From positions 1 through 10,962 of the forward strand of contig CAZRWH010000035.1 of NCBI GenBank assembly GCA_964603905.1: DNA of 10,962 bases. The letters run 5' to 3'. Below, piece after piece: positions 5,604 to 10,962 of the stretch; position 1 is the first letter of the stretch, and each line of letters starts with the position of its first letter. A model generated the notes under the pieces. That model searched no databases and was not told where the DNA came from. It saw nothing but the letters and a program-made list of their open reading frames with translations. A program made the translations under genes and the position numbers. The stretch is from CAZRWH01 sp964603905 (GTDB lineage: Bacteria > Patescibacteriota > Gracilibacteria > UBA1369 > UBA12470).

Positions 5604-7178
5604 ATGTTCCTGAGATCAATCAAAACTAAGTTTATTGCGGTGATTTCCGTGTTGATTCTGTTGCTTTTCGGGCTGACAGGCTTGATGCTTCTTAAGGAAA
5701 AAAGTCTCGAGCTTTCTCAGGATGTTTATTGGAATGCGAAAAGCTTTGCGGAGCTCACTGTTGACGATATTGTTGAGCTCAATGAGGACTTCTTGCAGGA
5801 GGATAGTTTCTTTGCTTTTAATCGAGAAATTAAAAGTGTGTTTAAGAAAAATGAGGATATAGAAAAGATATATTTGGTGACTTATTCAGGTGATGTTGTT
5901 TATGACTCTGCGCTTGAATGGAATAGGCAATATTCTGGCGAAAGAAGGTCTATTGAGGACGAGGGGACTTTGGAACGGGTTCAGGCCAGAAATCCTTCTT
6001 TCTTGCTTGAATCAGGGCGTCTTGTTTATGTAAAACAGGATTCGGATGGTGATGAGTACTATGTTGATGCCAATGAAAATTCAACTGAACCGATTTCGGA
6101 GGTTGATAGAGTGATTGATATTGTTTATCCGTATGATGGTCAATATGCGGTTGTTTATGGGGTTACTTACGATAATTTACAAGCTAGGATTGATTCTACA
6201 AGGGCACGGATTCTTACTTTGATGGTGCTTGGAATGGCTGTAGCGTTTTTCTTAAGTTACTTGCTTTCTTCTTCTGTTGTTAAGCCTGTGAAGGCGCTTG
6301 AGATGGGTGCTCTGAAAATTGCTACCGGAGACTTTGGTTACAAGGTTCCTGTTAACAGTAATGATGAGCTTGGAATCTTGTCGAAAGCCTTCAATAAAAT
6401 GGGGGATGATCTAGAGGCGAGCACGCAGGCGCTTGTTTACAAAGAGAGAGTTGCTAAAGAGCTTGAGCTTGCTAGCAAGATCCAGCATGAAATTTTGCCT
6501 AAACAAAAACCAACAATTACAGGTTTCGATATCGGAGGTGGTCTTGTTGCTGCTGATGAGGTTGGTGGCGATTGTTATGATTTTATCCAGGCCGACAAGG
6601 AGAATTTGTATGTTTATCTTGGAGATGTTACGGGGCATGGTGTGGCTGCCGGTCTTGTGGCCTCTGTTGCGAATGCTCTTCTTTATAGCTCGACAAGCTT
6701 TACAGATGATCCAAAAAAGATTGTTGAGGCGGCAAACTCTATTCTTGTTGAAAAGACTACTGCAAATATGTTTATGACTATGGTTTTGGTAAGGCTTTCA
6801 GGAGAAAACATCCAATATGTGAGTGCAGGGCATAATCAGGTTTTGAAATACAATGCTGCTGAGAAAAAGGTTGAGGAGCTCGAAACTGGAGGTATGGCGC
6901 TTGGAATGGTTGCCGATATTGCAAAAACGATTCAAGTTCATGACATTGAGATGAAAACTGGAGATGTTCTGGTTCTTTATAGTGACGGTATACCTGAGGC
7001 GAAGAATGAAAAGGATGAGCAATATGGAATGCCTCGGTTTAAAAGGGCTGTTTCAGAATATTGTGATCTTGTTACTGCGGATGGTATCAAAAATGCTCTT
7101 CTTGCAGATGCCAAGGAGTTCATGGGGGACGAGACTCAGGCTGATGATATGACGGTTGTGGTTGTTAAGAAGGTTTAG
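5604..7178 (+). CDS. Membrane sensor protein with HAMP and SpoIIE/RsbU-type PP2C phosphatase domain
   Basis: A 524-aa serine/threonine phosphatase. Layout: TM1 about 10-30, an extracytoplasmic sensing domain of about 170 residues (31-202), TM2 about 203-225, HAMP about 226-275 (VKPVKALEMGALKIATGDF, NDELGILSKAFNKM), and a PP2C-type catalytic domain from about 285. The domain opens with LASKIQHEILPK (289-300). Metal-binding motifs are present: DEVGGD (D323), GDVTGHG (D341), SDG (D461) and ADDMT (D514/D515). Relatives such as RsbU dephosphorylate STAS anti-sigma antagonists in partner-switching circuits. No STAS protein, anti-sigma kinase or sigma factor is nearby, so its substrate is unknown. 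The outer domain has the mixed strand pattern of Cache-like sensors (KIYLVTYSGDVVYDS, AVVYGVTYDNL), but that assignment is tentative. It has its own promoter and looks monocistronic. Confidence 0.9.
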   Translation: MFLRSIKTKFIAVISVLILLLFGLTGLMLLKEKSLELSQDVYWNAKSFAELTVDDIVELNEDFLQEDSFFAFNREIKSVFKKNEDIEKIYLVTYSGDVVYDSALEWNRQYSGERRSIEDEGTLERVQARNPSFLLESGRLVYVKQDSDGDEYYVDANENSTEPISEVDRVIDIVYPYDGQYAVVYGVTYDNLQARIDSTRARILTLMVLGMAVAFFLSYLLSSSVVKPVKALEMGALKIATGDFGYKVPVNSNDELGILSKAFNKMGDDLEASTQALVYKERVAKELELASKIQHEILPKQKPTITGFDIGGGLVAADEVGGDCYDFIQADKENLYVYLGDVTGHGVAAGLVASVANALLYSSTSFTDDPKKIVEAANSILVEKTTANMFMTMVLVRLSGENIQYVSAGHNQVLKYNAAEKKVEELETGGMALGMVADIAKTIQVHDIEMKTGDVLVLYSDGIPEAKNEKDEQYGMPRFKRAVSEYCDLVTADGIKNALLADAKEFMGDETQADDMTVVVVKKV

Positions 7179-7191
7179 TGTTCGTGGTTAT

Positions 7192-7220
7192 TTGACTAAT
7201 TAAGTAGGATGAGGTAGAAT
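7192..7220 (+). promoter_or_regulatory. Predicted promoter of the Cys-rich exported protein gene
   Basis: TTGACT (7192-7197), 17-nt spacer, TAGAAT (7215-7220), then 29 nt to the ATG at 7250, with no Shine-Dalgarno sequence. It begins 14 nt after the phosphatase stop codon; I see no terminator hairpin between them. Confidence 0.7.
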
Positions 7221-7249
7221 CTTCTTCTTATTTTGCTAATTCAATAATT

Positions 7250-7837
7250 ATGTCGGAAAAATTAAATCGTGTATCTAGGCAATCTCCTCTAATGGCAGCT
7301 GCAGTTGTTTTTGCAGGTATGTCGAACTGTGCTGGTAATGGGAAGATGTCACCTGAATTTAATGCTGCTTTTAATGTTCGTAAAGGATGTTCTGAGCTTG
7401 TTATGATGGCTGATTCTAATGATATTAGGCTCGATGAAAATGGAAGCTTTTTTGTTCAAGGGAAGCCTGAGTCTTGTGAGGGAGATATTGTTTCTCAGGA
7501 AACATGTTCATTCTCTGTTAGAGAGGATGGTTCTCGACAACTTGGGTATCAACCTGCTTGTGTTGATTCTCCTGCGCCGACTTATTCTATCACTGATGGG
7601 CAATCTCAATATGTGCTTGATGTTGCAAGGGCTGAAATGACGGGTGATCTTGCACCAATTTATCCTGTTGAGGGGCGTACTGATTGTCAGCAACTTTGGG
7701 TAAGCAAAGGAGGGGAGTACTATCCAGTTTCTGGATGTCATGAGTTCATTACTCCTATGCTAGATGACATAGCATCTTTGGCGAAACATATTGTTACTCA
7801 ATCCCAGGAACAGGAAAGTCTTCGCACATCTCCTTAA
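7250..7837 (+). CDS. Hypothetical cysteine-rich, probably exported protein, 195 aa
   Basis: Family not recognised. The N terminus looks like a short signal: positively charged 1-10 (Lys4, Arg7, Arg10), hydrophobic 13-24 (PLMAAAVVFAGM), then SNCAGNG. Cys27 could be lipidated, but M-S-N before it is a poor lipobox. Beyond it there are exactly six cysteines (47, 76, 86, 104, 146, 163), which suggests three disulfides in an extracytoplasmic domain. The body is acidic with few hydrophobic stretches, and the last 20 residues are Gln/Ser-rich. It has its own promoter. Its last 44 nt (7794-7837) overlap the 3' end of glyA on the other strand. Codon use matches neighbours and the signal-like start supports a real gene. 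Function unknown. Confidence 0.75.
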   Translation: MSEKLNRVSRQSPLMAAAVVFAGMSNCAGNGKMSPEFNAAFNVRKGCSELVMMADSNDIRLDENGSFFVQGKPESCEGDIVSQETCSFSVREDGSRQLGYQPACVDSPAPTYSITDGQSQYVLDVARAEMTGDLAPIYPVEGRTDCQQLWVSKGGEYYPVSGCHEFITPMLDDIASLAKHIVTQSQEQESLRTSP

Positions 7838-9041
7838 TTTCGTTTTTGATTCTTTCTAGTGTCGCTGGATCGTCTTTTTTTGTGATTGCTTCGTTGATCC
7901 ATGCAGCTACGCGTTTCATCTCTTCCTCTTTCATCCCTCTGGTTGTCATCGCTGGAGTTCCAATTCGGATTCCTGATGGATCCATTGGTGAGCGAGGATC
8001 ATCAGGTATCATGTTCTTGTTAACAGTGATTCCGGCTTCGTCGAGAGCGTGTTCAGCTTCTTTACCTGTTGCTCCTTTACTTGTTACGTCGATTAGAAGT
8101 AGGTGATTGTCTGTTCCACCGAACATTAGGTCAAATCCGAGGTCTCGGAGTTCGTTCTCGAGGACTTTTGCGTTTTTTCTGACCTGTTTTGCGTATGCCT
8201 TGTATTCATCTGATAGAGCCTCTTTGAATGCGATTGCTTTTGCGGCAATGTTGTTCTCGTGTGGGCCTCCTTGGAAGCCTGGAAAGACTGAGAAGTCCAC
8301 AGCTTTTTTGAGGTGTTTTTTACACATGATCATTCCTCCTCGTGGGCCTCTTAGAGTTTTGTGAGTTGTTGTTGTTACAATGTCAAAAATTGGAACTGGG
8401 TTGTTCATTTCTCCAGCTGCAATTAGACCTGCAATGTGAGCGATGTCAGCCATTGTTAGTGCTCCAACTTCGTCTGCGATTGCCTTTACTCTTTCGTAAT
8501 CGATTTCTCGAGAGTATGCGCTGTATCCGACTAGGATTAGTTTTGGTTTGTGCTCTCGTGCCATCTTTTCGATTTCGTCGTAGTCGATCGAACCTTCCTC
8601 TGTTGTTTTGTATCTTACGAAGTTGTATAGCTTTGCGAGATAGGTGACAGGGTGTCCGTGAGTCAGGTGGCCTCCGTGTGAAAGATCCATCCCTAGGACT
8701 GTGTCTCCTGGCTCTAGGATTGCGAAGTATGCAGCTACGTTTGCAGGTGCTCCTGAAAGTGGTTGCACATTTACATGTTCAGCTCCAAATATTTCTTTTG
8801 CTCTTTCGATTGCTAGTGATTCAGCTTGGTCTGTGAATTCTTGTCCTCCGTAGTATCGTCGTCCTGGATATCCTTCTGAATATTTGTTTGTAAATACTGA
8901 ACCAAGTGCTTCGAGTACAGCAGGGGAGACGTAGTTCTCAGATGCTATTAGCTCGAGACCTTCTTTTTGTCGTTTTTCTTCCCCGACTAATGAGGCATAT
9001 AGCTTTGGGTCGGAGGATTGGATGTGTGCTTTTGGAGGCAT
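7794..9041 (-). CDS. glyA: Serine hydroxymethyltransferase
   Basis: A 415-aa cytosolic PLP enzyme that interconverts serine plus tetrahydrofolate and glycine plus 5,10-methylene-THF, the main source of one-carbon units. The length is normal for bacterial GlyA. Diagnostic segments: LIASENYVS (31-39), the NKYSEGYPGRRYYGG region (52-66), NVQPLSGAPAN (91-101), MDLSHGGHLTHG (118-129), MADIAHIAGL (197-206, with Asp199 for the PLP ring), and the PLP-lysine motif TTTTHKTLRGPRGG with Lys228. VFPGFQGGPHENNIAAKA and IRIGTPAMTTRG near the end are also typical. It follows the cyclo-ligase gene by 62 nt on the same strand and is probably co-transcribed. Its leader contains copy 2 of the dispersed repeat. 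No Shine-Dalgarno sequence precedes the ATG. Confidence 0.98.
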   Translation of the reverse strand: MPPKAHIQSSDPKLYASLVGEEKRQKEGLELIASENYVSPAVLEALGSVFTNKYSEGYPGRRYYGGQEFTDQAESLAIERAKEIFGAEHVNVQPLSGAPANVAAYFAILEPGDTVLGMDLSHGGHLTHGHPVTYLAKLYNFVRYKTTEEGSIDYDEIEKMAREHKPKLILVGYSAYSREIDYERVKAIADEVGALTMADIAHIAGLIAAGEMNNPVPIFDIVTTTTHKTLRGPRGGMIMCKKHLKKAVDFSVFPGFQGGPHENNIAAKAIAFKEALSDEYKAYAKQVRKNAKVLENELRDLGFDLMFGGTDNHLLLIDVTSKGATGKEAEHALDEAGITVNKNMIPDDPRSPMDPSGIRIGTPAMTTRGMKEEEMKRVAAWINEAITKKDDPATLERIKNEIKEMCEDFPVPGIE

Positions 9042-9045
9042 GTTG

Positions 9046-9084
9046 TAGGTAGTTAGTTGTTGTAGTGGTAGTTGTAGTATTGGA
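9046..9084. repeat. Dispersed GTT/GTA-rich repeat, copy 2, in the glyA leader
   Basis: Matches 5404-5441: taggtag, one extra t, then 25 identical nt (9054-9078), one mismatch and ttgga. On the glyA (minus) strand it reads as an A/C-rich, structure-poor sequence with CTAC and CAAC runs, ending 4 nt before the start codon. Confidence 0.8.
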
Positions 9085-9101
9085 ATTCCGCTGTGCGGAA
9101 T
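9085..9101 (-). terminator. Hairpin after the cyclo-ligase gene, weak terminator or processing stem
   Basis: A perfect 7-bp stem, attccgc (9085-9091) and gcggaat (9095-9101), with a 3-nt loop lies just past the cyclo-ligase stop (9104-9106). There is no T tract on either side, so it is at best a weak terminator, and readthrough into glyA is likely. Confidence 0.35.
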
Positions 9102-9103
9102 GG

Positions 9104-9676
9104 TTAATTTATATTAATAATTTGTGATTCTGTAATTATATGGTCGATCTGTATGTCGTGGTCTTCTGCAGGTAACATCTCGTAAAGTTGGAATTCGTAT
9201 GCGAGCGCAATCTTTGGGGCTTTGATGTTCTTGAGTAGTCCATCATAAAAACCTTTGCCGTATCCGATTCTATTACCATGAAGGTCGAATGCCAAGCCTG
9301 GAACTATGCACAGGTCGATTTCTTCTGGCTTTGATGTTTCTTTGGAGCAGTGTGGTATCTCCAAAATGCCTTGGTATCCGCTGTGGAGTTCTTTGAGGTT
9401 TTCTAAATGATAAAGTTTGAGAGTGTTTGTGTCGGTACAGACTGTAGGAAGTATTATTCGTTTGTCTGAGTGGTGTTTTTTTATAAGCTTGAGCGTGTCG
9501 ATTTCCTCTTTCATAGAAGCGTATAGCAGAACTGTTTTTGCACTTTGAAAAGGCTCGAATGACTCGAGATTATTTATGATTTTTTTCGTGTGGGAGTTTT
9601 TTTTAAATAATCCCAGGCTTTGCCTCTTTTTTTTGACCGTTGCACGAATTTTTTGCTTTCTTGGCACGTCGTTCAT
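9104..9676 (-). CDS. 5-formyltetrahydrofolate cyclo-ligase
   Basis: A 190-aa cytosolic enzyme (5-FTHF cyclo-ligase, YgfA/MTHFS family) that uses ATP to turn 5-formyl-THF into 5,10-methenyl-THF. The N terminus is the usual Lys/Arg-rich helix (RKQKIRATVKKKRQSL). KTVLLYASMKEEIDTLKLI (47-65) is the strand and folate-site segment. IVPGLAFDLHGNRIGYGKGFYD (124-145) is the family's nucleotide-binding signature, here with K141 where many members have G. HDIQIDHIITE (173-183) closes the fold. The frame stays open to a TTG at 9721, which would add 15 residues. I prefer ATG 9676 because it gives the normal family length and leaves the divergent protease promoter outside the coding region. It probably forms an operon with glyA: SHMT generates 5-formyl-THF as a by-product that inhibits it. 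Confidence 0.92.
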   Translation of the reverse strand: MNDVPRKQKIRATVKKKRQSLGLFKKNSHTKKIINNLESFEPFQSAKTVLLYASMKEEIDTLKLIKKHHSDKRIILPTVCTDTNTLKLYHLENLKELHSGYQGILEIPHCSKETSKPEEIDLCIVPGLAFDLHGNRIGYGKGFYDGLLKNIKAPKIALAYEFQLYEMLPAEDHDIQIDHIITESQIININ

Positions 9677-9704
9677 TTTACTCTTAACTTGATCGTTTTC
9701 AACA

Positions 9705-9748
9705 TTGTTTTTACTTGCCAAAATGCGTATAATTTCGCGTGATATAAT
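9705..9748 (+). promoter_or_regulatory. Predicted promoter(s) of the HtrA-like protease gene
   Basis: TTGTTT (9705-9710), 17-nt spacer, TATAAT (9728-9733), then 30 nt to the ATG at 9764. A second perfect TATAAT at 9743-9748 lies 15 nt before the ATG but has only a distant -35 (TTGCCA at 9715-9720, 22-nt spacing). Two tandem -10 boxes could mean alternative starts. Confidence 0.6.
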
Positions 9749-9763
9749 TTAAATTTATTTCTC

Positions 9764-10962
9764 ATGTCTTCCTGTAAAAATAAAATGATTTCGCTTGCAC
9801 TGATTAGTGTTCTGGTTGGTGCTATATCTGGTGCGGGTGCTAGTGTTTTTCTTATATCTAGTGGAATTCTAGAATACGATGAAACTGTTGAGGCTACTGT
9901 TTCAGAGATTTATACAGAGGAGTCTAGGATTATTGATGCCTATGAAGATGTTGCTCCTGCTGTTTTGAGCATAATTGCTTTGCAAGATTTAAATGCTTAT
10001 TACGAAGAGTACTGGGGAGATTTGGACTACTACTATTCTTACGATACTGCTGAAGAGGTTGAATACGCGGAGGTTGGAGGTGGTACAGCTTTTTTGATTA
10101 GTGCTGAAGGAATGGCTATTACGAACAGGCACGTTGTTGAGGATCGAGACTTGGAATACGTTGCTTATACATCTGATGGATTGGTTTTTGATATCAAAAT
10201 TCTTGATATTGATATGAATAACGATCTTGCGATTTTGCAATTGAATGCTGATGAAGGAACGGAGGAAGAGGATTTGCTAGGCAAGCTTGATTATGTTGAG
10301 CTTGGAGATGCTGATGCTCTAAAAGTTGGTCAGATGGTACTTGCTATCGGAAATGCTTTTGCGGAGTATGCGAATACGACAACTGCAGGTATTGTTAGTG
10401 CTACAGGCCGTGAAATTTTGACTGCTGGTCTTGGTGGACGTGGTGTTTCTGAGCTTGATGACCTGATTCAGACTGATGCGGCTATCAATCCTGGGAATAG
10501 TGGGGGACCTCTGATCAATCTTGAAGGACAGGTTATCGGTGTTAATACTGCTATTGATTCAGAAGCTGAGGGTATTGGTTTTGCGATTCCTATCGATGAC
10601 GTGATCAAAATTGTGAACGCATACAACACTTACGGTTATATTGCATATCCTTATATCGGAGTTGCTTATGTGATGATTGACGAGTCTGCTAATCAAAGGT
10701 TAAGCCTTGGTGTTGATTATGGTGCTGCTCTTGTTGGTAATCAGAAAAAAGGAATTCCTGCTGTTATAGATGGTAGCCCTGCTGATGAGGCTGGTTTGAA
10801 AGCTAAAGATATAATTTTGATGGTTGATGATGAGTATATTGTGATGGGGAATACACTTGATGACATCCTTAATGAATACACTATTGGAGACGAAGTTACT
10901 TTGACTGTTTGGAGGGATGGTAAAGAGATTGAGGTTGATGTGACGTTGGGGCAGACGAAGTA
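9764..10962 (+). CDS. HtrA/DegP-type membrane-anchored trypsin-like serine protease with PDZ domain (3' edge cut)
   Basis: 399 codons are visible and the window ends on ta, so the stop codon (TAA or TAG) is probably just cut off. Layout: signal anchor 8-33; an acidic, Tyr-rich linker about 75-104 (many Y, D, E); a trypsin-like domain about 104-285; one PDZ domain about 292-399. The catalytic triad is complete: His123 (ITNRHVVED), Asp154 (NNDLAIL), Ser246 (NPGNSGGPL). The PDZ segment shows YIGVAYVMI, SPADEAGLKAKDIILMVDD and a final WRDGKEIEVDVTLG strand. HtrA proteases degrade or refold damaged extracytoplasmic proteins under envelope stress; with the anchor, the protease would face outward. 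It starts divergently from the folate pair. No Shine-Dalgarno sequence precedes the start; ATG 9764 places the positively charged MSSCKNK just before the anchor. Confidence 0.93.
   Translation, partial: MSSCKNKMISLALISVLVGAISGAGASVFLISSGILEYDETVEATVSEIYTEESRIIDAYEDVAPAVLSIIALQDLNAYYEEYWGDLDYYYSYDTAEEVEYAEVGGGTAFLISAEGMAITNRHVVEDRDLEYVAYTSDGLVFDIKILDIDMNNDLAILQLNADEGTEEEDLLGKLDYVELGDADALKVGQMVLAIGNAFAEYANTTTAGIVSATGREILTAGLGGRGVSELDDLIQTDAAINPGNSGGPLINLEGQVIGVNTAIDSEAEGIGFAIPIDDVIKIVNAYNTYGYIAYPYIGVAYVMIDESANQRLSLGVDYGAALVGNQKKGIPAVIDGSPADEAGLKAKDIILMVDDEYIVMGNTLDDILNEYTIGDEVTLTVWRDGKEIEVDVTLGQTK

Noticed and set aside
9677..9721. TTG start at 9721 for the cyclo-ligase
   Set aside because: It would add 15 polar residues not seen in the family and place coding sequence over the -35 of the divergent protease; ATG 9676 gives the usual length. 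Not excluded.
357..10962. Genetic code 25 (TGA read as glycine) in use here
   Set aside because: No gene contains an in-frame TGA, while glycine is common and encoded by GGN, so there is no sign of active reassignment.

Overview
The window looks like part of a small-genome, low-GC bacterium of the Candidate Phyla Radiation (Patescibacteria), possibly Peregrinibacteria-like. The support is the PrgI/TraC-like gene pair typical of CPR type IV systems, membrane-anchored surface proteins, recognisable sigma70-type promoters (TTGACG or TTGACT, N17, TATAAT or TAGAAT) and short leaders without Shine-Dalgarno sequences. The lineage is inference. All nine complete genes end in TAA or TAG, and none contains an in-frame TGA.

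Layout. At the left edge a complete 5S rRNA (11-128) ends in its own U-tract terminator. It is followed by a striking 180-nt element (144-323) with perfect 16-bp inverted ends enclosing two adjacent palindromes. A minus-strand pair follows, encoding a TraC-like cytosolic protein (357-1091) and a PrgI-family membrane protein (1095-1535), pieces of a type IV secretion/conjugation-like machine with no ATPase in view. Divergently, lepA (elongation factor 4) runs to 3319; it is interrupted by a 100-N assembly gap that by homology hides more like 215-220 nt. A plus-strand series follows: an unknown 113-aa protein, a membrane-anchored family-5 (oligopeptide-type) solute-binding protein, a membrane sensor with HAMP and SpoIIE/RsbU-type PP2C phosphatase domains, and a cysteine-rich predicted exported protein. 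The last overlaps tail-to-tail with glyA (serine hydroxymethyltransferase). glyA and the upstream 5-formyltetrahydrofolate cyclo-ligase gene form a minus-strand folate pair. Divergent from it is an HtrA/DegP-type membrane-anchored serine protease with a PDZ domain, which reaches the right edge.

How they work together. The folate pair is metabolically coherent: SHMT makes 5,10-methylene-THF and, as a side activity, 5-formyl-THF, and the cyclo-ligase returns that inhibitory product to the usable pool. The solute-binding protein, sensor phosphatase, Cys-rich protein and HtrA are all cell-surface or membrane proteins, each with its own promoter, so they look like neighbours rather than one operon.

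Most unusual non-coding content: the double-palindrome element at 144-323; two 7-nt-period tandem arrays of related consensus (3323-3378 and 5495-5550), both in spacers between co-directional genes; and a 38-nt dispersed GTT/GTA-rich repeat (5404-5441 and 9046-9084), once at the 3' end of a gene and once in the glyA leader.
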